Shown here piece by piece: positions 1 to 8,793 of a stretch of 64,000 bases of DNA (within the stretch, counting starts at the first letter, position 1; each line of letters begins with the position of its first letter). The stretch spans positions 186,001 to 250,000 of the forward strand of contig NC_013943.1 in assembly GCF_000025725.1 (NCBI RefSeq), written 5' to 3'. The notes under the pieces were generated by a model that was not told where the DNA came from, made no database searches, and worked only from the letters and a program-made list of their open reading frames with translations. Made by a program: the position numbers and the translations under genes. The stretch is from Denitrovibrio acetiphilus DSM 12809 (GTDB lineage Bacteria; Chrysiogenota; Deferribacteres; Deferribacterales; Geovibrionaceae).

Positions 1-299
1 CCTATGCCGTCAATTTTGCAGTCGATGTCATGGTCTCCGTCAACAAGACGTATGTTCTTAACCTTTGTTCCGACTTTTACCACTAGGGAAGAACCCTTTA
101 CTTTCAGGTCTTTTATGACAGTTACGCTGTCCCCGTCATTAAGTTCGTTTCCGTTTGCATCCCTGATGATACTTGCTTCTTCAGCTTTGGCGGCTTCTTC
201 GGCTGTCCATTCATGTGCGCATTCGGGGCATATCAGCAGTCCGCGATCTTCGTATGTATATTCTGATTGGCATTTCGGGCAGTTGGGCAGTTCGCTCAT
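1..299 (-). CDS. yjdM: YjdM/PhnA-type zinc-ribbon protein (3' part outside the window)
   Basis: The minus-strand reading from the ATG at 299 begins [20 protein letters not shown], followed by CPECAHEW, so the N-terminus carries two CPxC knuckles of a zinc ribbon. It continues with a KDLKVKGSS...[12 protein letters not shown] block and runs off the left window edge after about 99 codons. The layout matches the small YjdM family (formerly PhnA, about 110 residues), which despite its old name is not phosphonoacetate hydrolase. Biochemical function is not established. About 10 C-terminal residues are probably missing. The plus-strand reading over the same bases is a shadow. Confidence 0.9.
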   Translation of the reverse strand, partial: MSELPNCPKCQSEYTYEDRGLLICPECAHEWTAEEAAKAEEASIIRDANGNELNDGDSVTVIKDLKVKGSSLVVKVGTKVKNIRLVDGDHDIDCKIDGI

Positions 300-617
300 G
301 TTGTTGTCCTTTATTGAATTTTGACGGTAATAGTAGCAAAGGGGCGCGGGAAAAGCAACTATGTGTTTATTTGACTATTTATGCATAAGTGCACTGCAAT
401 AGTCCGATTTACAGCGTGATATTTTTGTGGTCTGTCGGTGGATTTTCAGTGTAAGTAATAAACGGACTTACCAATCATGAAAAAATATGCAGAATAGTTA
501 ATGAATTAAAGTATATTTGATGTAGCTCTATAATAATTTTAACTGTAAAGTGTTTTGACATGCTTACTTTAATGATATAAATTATATTAGATTAAACACG
601 ATTCAGGGAGATTGAAC
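300..617. other. Intergenic region between divergent yjdM and the DAHP synthase gene
   Basis: AT-rich spacer with no convincing ORF. A TTGACA at 555-560 is followed by an AT-rich stretch (TATAAA at 576-581, TATATT near 584) that could act as -10 for the rightward gene, although the spacing is not ideal. A ribosome-binding site AGGGAG lies at 605-610. Confidence 0.4.
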
Positions 618-1673
618 ATGAGCCCAAGTCAACGGATAGAAACAAACAACATTAACGTTTTTGAAGTAACACCCATAATCGAACCGCAGTATCTTAAGCA
701 GGTGTTTCCTATGCCTCTTGACGGCGACGCCTTTGTTGATAAGTCAAGGAACGCTATTAAGGACATTCTGAACGGAAAAGATAAAAGGCTTCTTGCTGTG
801 GTGGGGCCATGTTCCATTCATGACACTAATGCCGCTCTCGAGTATGCGGGACGGCTGAGGGAACTGTCAGAAAAGGTGCAAGACAAAATCCTTATCATTA
901 TGCGTGTTTATTTCGAAAAGCCGAGAACAACAGTCGGCTGGAAAGGACTTATTAATGACCCTGACCTTAACGGGACATATCAGATATCAAAAGGGCTTGG
1001 GATGGCAAGACAGCTTTACTGCTCCATAACAGAGCTTGGACTGCCGATTGCAGCGGAGATGCTCGACCCTATTACACCTCAGTATCTTTCCGACATGATA
1101 AGCTGGGGAGCAATAGGTGCGAGAACCACGGAGTCCCAGACTCACAGAGAGATGGCAAGCGGGCTGTCTTTCCCTGTGGGGTTTAAGAACGGCACTGACG
1201 GCGGGCTGAAAATAGCCATAGATGCTATGTCTGCGGCATGTCGTGAGCATAGTTTCCTTGGTATAAACTATGAAGGTGTAACAGCCATCGTTCATACAAA
1301 AGGTAATCCTGATGTTCATATAGTTCTCAGAGGCGGGAACGATTCTCCTAACTATTACAAAAAAGATATAGAAGAAACAGTTACGCTGCTTTCCGATAAC
1401 CATCTTCCCCCTGCTATCATGGTAGACTGCAGTCATGCAAATTCATACAAAGATCATAAGCGTCAGGGTGAGGTGCTGGACAGTGTCGTAGAGCAGATAA
1501 GAGCAGGTCAGACAGCAATAAAAGGCGTTATGATTGAGAGCAACATATACTGCGGCAACCAGAGCATACCAGATGATCTTTCACAGCTTAAGTATGGAGT
1601 TTCTGTTACAGACAAATGTGTGGATTGGGAAACAACAGAAGAGATGCTCACTGATGCCCACCGAAGGCTCTGA
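618..1673 (+). CDS. aroG: 3-deoxy-7-phosphoheptulonate (DAHP) synthase, class I AroF/G/H type
   Basis: Condenses phosphoenolpyruvate with erythrose 4-phosphate, the first step of the shikimate pathway to aromatic amino acids. The 351-residue protein has the family signatures in order: GPCSIHD near residue 64, RVYFEKPRTTVGWKG near 98, GARTTESQTHREMASGLSFP near 170, and VDCSHANS near 273, which supplies metal- and substrate-binding residues. Length equals the E. coli AroG/F/H isozymes (about 350). The ATG at 618 is preferred over the in-frame TTG at 612 because AGGGAG at 605-610 sits 7 nt upstream. The gene stands alone. Which aromatic amino acid inhibits it cannot be read with confidence. Confidence 0.95.
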   Translation: MSPSQRIETNNINVFEVTPIIEPQYLKQVFPMPLDGDAFVDKSRNAIKDILNGKDKRLLAVVGPCSIHDTNAALEYAGRLRELSEKVQDKILIIMRVYFEKPRTTVGWKGLINDPDLNGTYQISKGLGMARQLYCSITELGLPIAAEMLDPITPQYLSDMISWGAIGARTTESQTHREMASGLSFPVGFKNGTDGGLKIAIDAMSAACREHSFLGINYEGVTAIVHTKGNPDVHIVLRGGNDSPNYYKKDIEETVTLLSDNHLPPAIMVDCSHANSYKDHKRQGEVLDSVVEQIRAGQTAIKGVMIESNIYCGNQSIPDDLSQLKYGVSVTDKCVDWETTEEMLTDAHRRL

Positions 1674-1688
1674 GAGATAAAAAGTTTA

Positions 1689-2066
1689 TCAGTCACTTTG
1701 GTGACTGGATTTTGAAACCGATGCCACAGTGTTTCGACCATTGTATTTTGCTATGTTGAGCGATTTGCTGGTTTTTGCAAGGATTGGCTCTATGTAGTCC
1801 TTCGGACGGGGTGCTTTTACGCCGAAGCTGGTGGTTTGGGCTGGTACGTTCGGTATTTGTATAGATCCTAGAGCTTTACGCAGGATATCTACAATTTCTA
1901 ATGCTTATTCAAGCGATGTCTCCGGTATGAGAACAATAAATTCCTCTCCCCCCCATCTGGCAGCATAATCTGTTGGTCTGATATTTTCCTGGAGCCGTCT
2001 GCCTGTCTGTATGAGAATAGAATCTTCCGTGTGTTTTCCGTGGGTATCGTTTATGCGGTCGAAGAC
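1689..2066 (-). pseudogene. Decayed GGDEF (diguanylate cyclase) domain, C-terminal remnant
   Basis: Reading leftward, the frame gives FDRINDTHG, then ARWGGEEFIVLIPETSLE, a TAA stop, and in the same frame ALEIVDILRKAL...SFGV, then KSLNIAKYNGRNTV and a final TGA at 1689. These are the ordered hallmarks of a GGDEF domain: the INDTHGH helix, the GG(D/E)EF active-site loop (here GGEEF), and the C-terminal AKYNGRN motif. Everything upstream of the FxRIND segment is missing, and an in-frame stop follows the GGEEF strand. It is therefore a 5'-truncated, interrupted relic that cannot make cyclic di-GMP. Truncation occurs just before the palindrome at 2073-2090. Confidence 0.8.
1690..1712. terminator. 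Candidate terminator hairpin shared by convergent genes
   Basis: CAGTCAC (1690-1696), a 4-nt loop, and GTGACTG (1701-1707) followed by GATTTT. It lies 16 nt after the DAHP synthase stop and overlaps the last codons of the minus-strand GGDEF remnant. Confidence 0.5.
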
Positions 2067-2072
2067 ATAGCA

Positions 2073-2090
2073 CCACGCATTTATGCGTGG
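2073..2090. repeat. Short perfect palindrome at the GGDEF truncation point
   Basis: CCACGCAT, a 2-nt loop, ATGCGTGG, followed by ATGAATG. Hairpins of this type occur at the ends of IS200/IS605-family elements. No transposase or TnpB reading frame is present, so an end relic or solo palindrome is only suggested. Confidence 0.4.
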
Positions 2091-2122
2091 ATGAATGAGC
2101 TAATCACAGCTTTAGAGCTTAA

Positions 2123-2211
2123 GTCATTACGAGGGATGTAATGACGAAGCAATCTCAGGATTAACTAATGAGTCCATAGACTGCCACAGCCCTGCGTGCT
2201 TCGCAGTGACG
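2123..2211. repeat. Dispersed-repeat-like inverted pair
   Basis: GTCATTAC (2123-2130) pairs with GTAATGAC (2138-2145). The block then reads GAAGCAATCTC, and 2179-2211 reads GACTGCCAC...GCTTCGCAGTGACG, which is roughly its inverse. This matches the general form of the 'GTCATTGCGAG...GAAGCAATCTC' palindromic repeats found between genes in many bacteria. It carries no coding capacity. Confidence 0.45.
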
Positions 2212-2398
2212 TATTTTGCATATTCTCTATTTGTGACAATGAAGTTGTAACTTCGTGTGTTAAGCACGTGCGAAGCAAGAGAACCACTCTTAAGGCAAAT
2301 GGTGCCGATAACATCTTTCTACTGAAAATACATGAGCGTTTTTGTTTTAGTCTCAGGTAGTACTGATCTGATATAAGACAAAATTTGTCCCCTGTAGG
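2212..2398. other. Non-coding spacer upstream of cydAB
   Basis: No ORF with coding character is visible. The stretch contains further degenerate repeat-like sequence rich in GAAG and CTTC words, up to the cydA promoter. Confidence 0.4.
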
Positions 2399-2428
2399 TT
2401 GACAAACTAATTTTTTAGGAGCTATTAT
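2399..2428 (+). promoter_or_regulatory. Candidate sigma-70-type promoter for cydAB
   Basis: TTGACA at 2399-2404 and TATTAT at 2423-2428 are separated by 18 bp. The start of transcription would fall near 2435, about 40 nt before the cydA ATG and its AGGAGG site at 2463-2468. Confidence 0.5.
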
Positions 2429-2474
2429 TGAGCATTGGCTTGTTATTTCTTCTTAAAATTACAGGAGGCAATCA

Positions 2475-3797
2475 ATGGATGCAATCGCATTATCGAGGCT
2501 TCAGTTTGCATTGACAGCAGGTTTTCACTGGCTCTTTGTCCCTCTTACGCTGGGACTGATCATTCTGGTGGCAATAATGGAAACTATGTATGTCCGCACT
2601 GGGGACAGGATGTATCTCAGGATGACAAAATTCTGGGGGAAGCTGTTTCTGATCAATTTTGCTGTAGGTGTCGTAACTGGGATAACACTTGAGTTTCAAT
2701 TCGGAATGAACTGGGCGGAATACTCTAAGTATGTCGGTGATATTTTCGGTGCACCACTGGCAATAGAGGCGACAGTTGCCTTTTTTCTGGAGTCCACGTT
2801 TCTTGGAGTATGGATTTTCGGCTGGAAAAAAGTAAGCAAAAAAGTACATCTTTTCGCAGTATGGATGGTTGCGCTCGGCTCAAATCTGTCAGCCCTGTGG
2901 ATACTCGTTGCTAATGCATGGATGCAGCATCCTGTGGGGTATGAGCTGAAAAACGGCAGGGCAGAGATGGTCGATTTCGGTGCTCTTATCTTTTCTCCGT
3001 ATGCGTGGACGAAATTTTTTCACGCTGTTTCAAGCGGGTGGGTTGTTGCTTCATTTTTCGTTATGGGTATATCTGCCTATCATCTTCTTAGAAAGAATGA
3101 GATGATGTTTTTCAAGAAAAGTATTAAATACGGTGCTGCTTTTGGGCTTGCCGCCACACTGTTTCTCGCTTTTATAGGCGACTCCAGCGGTATAGAGGTT
3201 GCTAAACACCAGCCTGCGAAGTTTGCTGCTATGGAAGCTTTGTGGGAAACTCAGAAGGGAGCTCCTGAGTATATTCTTGCTGTTCCGGATGTTAAAAACG
3301 AGCGTAATGCACTTGAGATTATTCCGATACCAAAGCTCGCAAGCTTTCTTGCTTTCCATGACTGGAATGCTGAGGTTATAGGGCTGAAAGATTTTGCGCC
3401 TGACATGCGTCCGCCAGTTGTGCTTACTTTTCTGAGTTTCCGCTTTATGGTGGGGCTGGGGACCTTTTTTATATTGGTTACGTTAATGGCTCTCATATAT
3501 TACAAAAAGAAATCTATCGAAAATAAGAGGTGGTTCCTGAAGCTTCTTGTACTCTGTATCCCTCTCCCTTATATCGCTGGAGAGCTGGGCTGGATTGTCG
3601 CTGAAGTTGGAAGGCAGCCATGGATAGTATACGGACTGATGAAAACATCCGACGCTGTCTCTGTTAATCTCACACCTGGGCATGTTATCTTTTCACTGGT
3701 TGGGTTTGTCAGCTTTTACTCTCTTCTTGGGATAATTGACTTTTACCTGCTTGTGAAATATTCAAAAAAAGGTCCTGAAAAGGCTTTGGAGGCATAA
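2475..3797 (+). CDS. cydA: Cytochrome bd ubiquinol/menaquinol oxidase subunit I
   Basis: Quinol-oxidising, oxygen-reducing heme subunit of cytochrome bd in the inner membrane. The 440-residue protein shows haem-ligand candidates His18 (LTAGFHWLF), His183 (KFFHAVSSGW) and Met325 (FRFMVGLG), the proton-channel glutamates in IEATVAFFLESTFLG (98 and 106), and the invariant GRQPWIVYG at 379-387. The Q loop (about 240-315) is of the short type. The start is fixed by AGGAGG six bases upstream of the ATG. Its TAA is followed directly by the ATG of cydB. In a respiratory anaerobe this high-affinity oxidase usually scavenges oxygen. Confidence 0.97.
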   Translation: MDAIALSRLQFALTAGFHWLFVPLTLGLIILVAIMETMYVRTGDRMYLRMTKFWGKLFLINFAVGVVTGITLEFQFGMNWAEYSKYVGDIFGAPLAIEATVAFFLESTFLGVWIFGWKKVSKKVHLFAVWMVALGSNLSALWILVANAWMQHPVGYELKNGRAEMVDFGALIFSPYAWTKFFHAVSSGWVVASFFVMGISAYHLLRKNEMMFFKKSIKYGAAFGLAATLFLAFIGDSSGIEVAKHQPAKFAAMEALWETQKGAPEYILAVPDVKNERNALEIIPIPKLASFLAFHDWNAEVIGLKDFAPDMRPPVVLTFLSFRFMVGLGTFFILVTLMALIYYKKKSIENKRWFLKLLVLCIPLPYIAGELGWIVAEVGRQPWIVYGLMKTSDAVSVNLTPGHVIFSLVGFVSFYSLLGIIDFYLLVKYSKKGPEKALEA

Positions 3798-4838
3798 ATG
3801 GAACTTACTACATTACAGGTTGTATGGTTTGCTCTTTGGGGGCTTTTATGGGCAGTCTACTTTATGCTCGACGGTTTTGATTTCGGTGCGGGCATGCTGA
3901 TGCCTTTTCTTTCTGAGTCTGATTCAGACAGGAGGGTTGTCATAAATACACTTGGTCCCGTGTGGGACGGAAATGAAGTATGGCTTATTACGGCGGGCGG
4001 TGCAACTTTTGCCGCATTTCCCACCACATATGCATATATGTTTAGCTGGCTTTACCTGCCGCTGCTTTTAATATTGTTCAGTCTGATCTTTCGTGGGGTC
4101 GGTTTTGAGTTCAGAGGGAAGAGGGACACTGACCGCTGGCGTCAAGGATGGGATATTACTATCATGACCAGCAGCTTTCTGGCGTCACTGCTTTTTGGGG
4201 TTGCGTTCGGTAATATTTTCAGGGGGATTCCTATTAATATGGCAGACGGTCAGTTTGTCTATGAAGGTAATTTCTTTATGCTTCTTAATCCCTATGCGCT
4301 TCTTACCGGTGTTCTTTTTGTTCTGCTTTTTGCCAGACACGGCGCATTGTGGCTAAGCGTAAAGACTACCGGTTCACTTGCTGAAAGGGCAGAAAACATG
4401 TCCAGAAAACTGTTTATCCCTCTTGTGGCTGTGGCTGTTGCATTTCTTGCTGCAACGTATTTTTCCACGAGGCTTTACGAGAATTATATCGAGATGCCGA
4501 TGTGGTTTGCCGTTATAGTTCTTTGTGTAACGTCTCTCATTGCCTCCGGCACAAGCTCAGGTGTTAAAGCTTTCGGGTTCTCATGCACGACAATACTCCT
4601 CACTGTGTTTACAGGTATTATAGGATTATTTCCTGACCTTTTGCCTTCAAGCATTTCACCGGAATTTTCACTTACGGCGTTTAATACTTCGTCCAGCAGG
4701 TACACTTTGACAGTTATGACAATAGTTGTTGCGATATTTGTTCCGCTGGTGCTGATGTATCAGATATGGACATATTATATCTTTAGAAAACCTGTTTCAC
4801 CGGAAGATGTTGCAGATCCGGAAGTGGAATCTTACTAA
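3798..4838 (+). CDS. cydB: Cytochrome bd oxidase subunit II
   Basis: Second integral membrane subunit of the bd oxidase, 346 residues and strongly hydrophobic. The N-terminal region LWAVYFMLDGFDFGAGML and the following GPVWDGNEVWLITAGGATFAAFP are the conserved CydB signature. It starts on the base after the cydA stop, so translation is coupled. No small cydX-like gene follows; a terminator comes 9 nt later. The cydDC assembly transporter is not in the window. Confidence 0.97.
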   Translation: MELTTLQVVWFALWGLLWAVYFMLDGFDFGAGMLMPFLSESDSDRRVVINTLGPVWDGNEVWLITAGGATFAAFPTTYAYMFSWLYLPLLLILFSLIFRGVGFEFRGKRDTDRWRQGWDITIMTSSFLASLLFGVAFGNIFRGIPINMADGQFVYEGNFFMLLNPYALLTGVLFVLLFARHGALWLSVKTTGSLAERAENMSRKLFIPLVAVAVAFLAATYFSTRLYENYIEMPMWFAVIVLCVTSLIASGTSSGVKAFGFSCTTILLTVFTGIIGLFPDLLPSSISPEFSLTAFNTSSSRYTLTVMTIVVAIFVPLVLMYQIWTYYIFRKPVSPEDVADPEVESY

Positions 4839-4846
4839 GCTGTTCC

Positions 4847-4877
4847 AAGGCTCCTTCCTAATGTTGGAGCCTTTTTT
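4847..4877 (+). terminator. Rho-independent terminator after cydAB
   Basis: AAGGCTCC (4847-4854) and GGAGCCTT (4866-4873) form an 8-bp stem with an 11-nt loop, ending in a T tract. Confidence 0.85.
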
Positions 4878-4962
4878 AATTTGCAGATTGTTATTGAAAG
4901 TGAGTGGCAATCAGATTTTTACTAAAAATATCTTATTCTTTTTATTAAGCCTAAGTGTGTAC

Positions 4963-4979
4963 TTAACCCAAGTTTAACC
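4963..4979 (+). promoter_or_regulatory. Direct-repeat operator candidate upstream of the response-regulator gene
   Basis: TTAACC (4963-4968) is repeated at 4974-4979, an 11-bp offset typical of OmpR/PhoB-family binding sites. It is the most perfect of six similar sites; the others precede the four reductase operons and the torD leader. This implies autoregulation. Confidence 0.55.
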
Positions 4980-5068
4980 TCTTCTGTGGTACTTTTAATC
5001 AAATAAGTTTTAAATCCTATTGTTATTTTCAGGCAGGGATTGCATATTTTATTTAAGAAAAATATACA

Positions 5069-5764
5069 ATGGAAATGGTTATGAGAATATTGCTTGTTGA
5101 GGATGATGTTGATTTAGCAGAAAATATAATTGAGTATTTTCAGATACAGAACTGCAATACAGACTATGCTATGTCTGGGGAGGCAGCTCTGGAACTTCTT
5201 CATGACTATCAGTATGATGCTATTGTACTTGATATAAATTTACCTGGTATTAACGGTTTTGAAGTCTGTAAGGTAATCAGGATGAAGATGCATATGAATG
5301 TCCCTATTGTTATGCTTACGGCACGTTCCATGCTTGAAGACAAACTTGAGGGATTCGAGTCGGGAACAGATGATTTTCTTCCGAAACCCTTTGAGCTTGC
5401 TGAGCTTAAAATGCGAATATTAGCACTGCACAGGAGAGCCAGTCAGGGTATGGCAATGAAGTTCTGCATTGAGGATCTTTGCGTTGATCCCGACAATGGT
5501 ACAGTGACAAGGTCGGAGATGCCTATTATCCTTCCGCCGATATGCTTTACTATACTTCTGAAACTGATAGAAAAATTTCCGGGGATAGCAACAAAAGAGG
5601 AGCTTGAGTACGCTGTCTGGAAAGATGAACCGCCTATGACAGACAGTCTAAAAGTTCACTTCTATACCCTGAGGCAAATGGTTGATAAACCTTTTGGTAA
5701 ACAACTGCTTTACAGCATAAGGGGGAGAGGCTATGCCATTTCTTCCAAGGAACCGGAGCTTTGA
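5069..5764 (+). CDS. OmpR/PhoB-family response regulator
   Basis: DNA-binding response regulator of 231 residues. The receiver domain has the acidic pair EDD at 11-13, the phospho-acceptor Asp55 in VLDINLPG, Thr in MLTAR and the conserved Lys in LPKPF near 106. The C-terminal half (about 130-228) is a winged-helix domain ending in the usual YSIRGRGYAI. Three in-frame ATGs exist (5069, 5075, 5081); 5081 gives the typical start MRILLVEDD and is a good alternative, since no strong ribosome-binding site decides. The sensor kinase gene overlaps its stop codon. Its position before the reductase array and the shared direct repeats make the array its likely target (inference). Confidence 0.93.
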   Translation: MEMVMRILLVEDDVDLAENIIEYFQIQNCNTDYAMSGEAALELLHDYQYDAIVLDINLPGINGFEVCKVIRMKMHMNVPIVMLTARSMLEDKLEGFESGTDDFLPKPFELAELKMRILALHRRASQGMAMKFCIEDLCVDPDNGTVTRSEMPIILPPICFTILLKLIEKFPGIATKEELEYAVWKDEPPMTDSLKVHFYTLRQMVDKPFGKQLLYSIRGRGYAISSKEPEL

Positions 5765-7146
5765 GCTATAAACTGAATCTGAGGAGCAAGATACTGCTGG
5801 CATACATAGGGTATAGCCTGCTGCTCAGCTCGCTCACAGTTGTAGGCGTTATCCTTGCCACGCAGATGAGCGAAACTCGTTCACAGAGAGATCGTATTAA
5901 GGTTGAAGCAGAGTATTATCTCAGCGATTATCTTTCAAGTTTTATTGCGCCTGCTTCTAATTCTTTTAATTCTGCAAGATCCACCTCACCTTTCATTACC
6001 TATTATTATGGAGAGGAGCTTCTTCCGTTGTGGGTAAAGAATAAAGTCCTCGGGCTTCAGCCGGGCACGTATTTTCGTGACAATGACAAGCAGAAATACT
6101 GCATACTAATAAAACGTCTACCTGACGGAGAAAATTTCTATCTGCTTTACAATGTGACACGGCAGAATAGGGGGGCAGAAGCACTTCATTCGCTCCAGAT
6201 GACTATTCTTCTTACTCTTTTGCCTATTCTTATTTTCGGTGTGACTCTGGGGCTTATTACTTCTCATAAAGTTATTGGTCCTGTACTTCGGCTGGAGAAA
6301 TTTATGAGAAAACTGGAGCCAAGACAGAAGCTCCCTGATGATTTTGAAAAAGTATTTAATAAAGACGAGATAGGTTTTCTCGCGGCAACGTTGAAAACAT
6401 CAGTAAATGATATGCAGGACTCTATCGAACGGGAGACTTCTTTTGCAAGAGATGCTTCCCATGAGCTTAGAACACCTATTACTACAATAAAAAATTCACT
6501 CGAACTGCTTGATGAAATGAAGCCGAATCTGACAGTATCCACTCAGAAAGTTCTCAGAAGAATGTCCCGTGCAACATCTAATATGGAGCATCTTGTCAAA
6601 TCTTTTCTTTGGTTATCAAGACAGAACAGACTACATGAATTCAAGAGCACTTCAGTAAATGTCTATGACCTTGTGGAAGAAGTAGTACAGGAGCAGAATT
6701 TTATAATAGAGCAGAAGCCTGTTGTGGTAAAAGTTTTTGATGAGGGGAGTGTGAAGGTAAACACAGAACCCCAGCTCATGAAAATACTTATCGCAAATCT
6801 GATAAGGAACGCCTTTACTTATACAGAGCGGGGATTTGTAGAAATACATATTAAAACCACATGTTTCCAGGTTCGGGACTCCGGGCGGGGAATAAAACCA
6901 GATGGGCTGATGATGATCAAAGACGGCACAAGGAAAGGACATGCTGATGGATTCGGGTTGGGACTGTCCATCGTTAAAAAGTTATGCGCAAATCTTGGCT
7001 GGTCATTCTATATCTGTTCAGAAGTCGGAAAAGGAACGCAGACTAGAATTTGCTATAACCTCAAAGAGCGTTGTGACTGGTGCATAGGGCTGAATATGAA
7101 AACACCGGAAGAGACAGGTGAAGCGAGTAAACTCCGACACGCCTGA
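5761..7146 (+). CDS. Sensor histidine kinase, partner of the preceding response regulator
   Basis: Membrane histidine kinase, 461 residues. Transmembrane segments lie near 10-34 and 148-169 and enclose a periplasmic sensor region of about 110 residues with no recognisable domain. A HAMP-like linker follows (about 170-225), then HisKA with phospho-acceptor His234 in DASHELRTPI, and an ATPase domain with the N box NLIRNAF, DSGRGI and GLGLSIVKKL. The start is a TTG at 5761 overlapping the regulator's TGA (TTGA), with AAGGA nine bases upstream. The signal sensed cannot be read; an oxidised substrate or redox state of the reductase system would fit the context. Confidence 0.93.
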   Translation: MSYKLNLRSKILLAYIGYSLLLSSLTVVGVILATQMSETRSQRDRIKVEAEYYLSDYLSSFIAPASNSFNSARSTSPFITYYYGEELLPLWVKNKVLGLQPGTYFRDNDKQKYCILIKRLPDGENFYLLYNVTRQNRGAEALHSLQMTILLTLLPILIFGVTLGLITSHKVIGPVLRLEKFMRKLEPRQKLPDDFEKVFNKDEIGFLAATLKTSVNDMQDSIERETSFARDASHELRTPITTIKNSLELLDEMKPNLTVSTQKVLRRMSRATSNMEHLVKSFLWLSRQNRLHEFKSTSVNVYDLVEEVVQEQNFIIEQKPVVVKVFDEGSVKVNTEPQLMKILIANLIRNAFTYTERGFVEIHIKTTCFQVRDSGRGIKPDGLMMIKDGTRKGHADGFGLGLSIVKKLCANLGWSFYICSEVGKGTQTRICYNLKERCDWCIGLNMKTPEETGEASKLRHA

Positions 7147-7234
7147 TCCACTATTATCTACGCTCCGCAGAAAGCTATAAGCCTATAATATCTATTTCAG
7201 ATAATTAACAAAACTCTGTACAGTTATCACACAT

Positions 7235-7251
7235 TTTACCTTCGCTTAACC
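7235..7251 (+). promoter_or_regulatory. Direct-repeat operator candidate, operon 1
   Basis: TTTACC (7235-7240) and TTAACC (7246-7251), offset 11 bp. A further conserved GTTAGC follows at a fixed distance, as in operons 2 to 4. The site lies about 90 nt before the barrel ATG. Confidence 0.5.
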
Positions 7252-7340
7252 AATCAGGTGTTAGCATCTGACTAAGGTTGAGGTCGACTTGTTTTGATTA
7301 AAATGAGTTTGACGATCTTCAACATACACAAGGAGGGGAA

Positions 7341-8783
7341 ATGAGTCATTCGTTAAGCAAAGCATTTTTCGCAGTATTAATCCTTGCTTTAACAGTATCA
7401 GTAGCTTATAGCTTCGAGGACGACAGCTACAGCACACCTGATAACTGGAAACAGCACGTGACTGCAGGTCGTATAGTCCAGAGCACCAGCGGTTCAGGAC
7501 TGACCGATGATACTAGTCTTTACACAACTCTTACCACCCGTCTGCGTCTTAAGTCTAATGAATATGCCGAAGACAGCGATGTCTATCAGTACATTCGTAT
7601 GCACACCGATGCAGCAGAAGTAGGTAACGGCACAGTAAAGCTTTCAATCTTCGGACGAATCACCAGCGATATCAACGGAGATTCCGATGAAGACTGGGGA
7701 GACAAAGACTTCTATGCTCAGAGAGACATTCTTGACGCTGACAGCAGCGAAGGAGATCTCGGCGGTCGTCTTTATCAGGGTTATATCCAGGCAGACGGTG
7801 TTATTAAGAACACCAAGATCAGCATTGGGCGTTTTTACCTTGATCACCTTACTACCTATCAGGTAGACGGGCTTGACGCACAGGTAAATGCAACTGATAA
7901 CTTTTCAGTTTATGCCTTCGGTGGTCTTCCGGTAAGCTACTTTTATGATCTTGAAGATTCCTATGTAGCTGGAGCAGGTTTCAGCTATAAGTATATGGAT
8001 AACACTATCTTTAGAGGTGAGTACTCCTACGCAGAAGTAGACGACATTGATGATGATCATACTCAGCTTGAGTTTGTTCAGCTCATCCCTAACGGTTCAT
8101 TAATGCTCGGTTACGAGCTTCTTAATGATGCGGATACTTACAGCGCAGATCTTGATTACCAGATATCCTCCACCGGAACTATCGTTACTCTCGGTTTCGA
8201 GAGACTTAATGATGATATAGAAGGCAGCGACAGCAACTATCTGGTTAACCCTATCACTTATGCCCTGATGGATCAGAGCAAATACAGCAAATACAAAGCA
8301 TCCGTGTATCAGCCTTTTATGAAGTATTTCGTAGCAGGTCTGAGCTATGAGGCTAAGTCTGTAGACGGAGATGAGAACTTCGATAACCGTGACTATCAGA
8401 AGTACGGAGCTAAGTTCGACATCAACGGTCTTATCAGTGATGGAACTTACATCTCTCTTAATGCCGATAAGTGGGCAATTTCTGATACGGATTCCACCGA
8501 CGATAACAACCGCATCATGTACGGTCTTCAGGTTAGCCAGAAGGTTAATGCGGAGGTTGATGTATGGCTTGGTTCATCTTTCAGCAAATACGAGTATGAC
8601 TATCTTACCGATACCCGTAAGGATTCAGTAAGAAGCTACTATGTAGGCGGTCAGTATCAGCCTAGCGAGACCCTCGGAGTTCTTTTAGACGTAAGCCGCG
8701 AAGAGACAGAGTTCTACGATGATGTAGATGATGATCTCAGCGACAGTTACGTGGTAGAGCTTTGGGCTAACATAGCATTCTAG
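7341..8783 (+). CDS. Outer-membrane beta-barrel protein of reductase operon 1
   Basis: 480 residues with a signal peptide (hydrophobic 8-24, cleavage likely at VAYS-FE). The mature part is acidic, rich in alternating hydrophobic/polar strands and aromatic residues, and ends in a C-terminal Phe (ELWANIAF), the usual barrel-assembly signal. No homologue is recognised with certainty. Its place in front of a periplasmic multiheme cytochrome and a DmsA/B pair suggests the role of DmsF/MtrB: a barrel holding the cytochrome so electrons can cross the outer membrane. It is clearly shorter than MtrB (about 700). A diffusion porin for substrate is the alternative. Ribosome-binding site AAGGAGGGG precedes the ATG. 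Copy 1 differs from the others mainly around residues 120-175 (DKDFYAQ instead of DNDYYAQ). Confidence 0.8.
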   Translation: MSHSLSKAFFAVLILALTVSVAYSFEDDSYSTPDNWKQHVTAGRIVQSTSGSGLTDDTSLYTTLTTRLRLKSNEYAEDSDVYQYIRMHTDAAEVGNGTVKLSIFGRITSDINGDSDEDWGDKDFYAQRDILDADSSEGDLGGRLYQGYIQADGVIKNTKISIGRFYLDHLTTYQVDGLDAQVNATDNFSVYAFGGLPVSYFYDLEDSYVAGAGFSYKYMDNTIFRGEYSYAEVDDIDDDHTQLEFVQLIPNGSLMLGYELLNDADTYSADLDYQISSTGTIVTLGFERLNDDIEGSDSNYLVNPITYALMDQSKYSKYKASVYQPFMKYFVAGLSYEAKSVDGDENFDNRDYQKYGAKFDINGLISDGTYISLNADKWAISDTDSTDDNNRIMYGLQVSQKVNAEVDVWLGSSFSKYEYDYLTDTRKDSVRSYYVGGQYQPSETLGVLLDVSREETEFYDDVDDDLSDSYVVELWANIAF

Positions 8784-8793
8784 ATAAGGAGAT

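Noticed and set aside
4839-5068. cydX-like small gene after cydB
   Set aside because: The terminator begins nine bases after the cydB stop and no short hydrophobic ORF with a ribosome-binding site is present.
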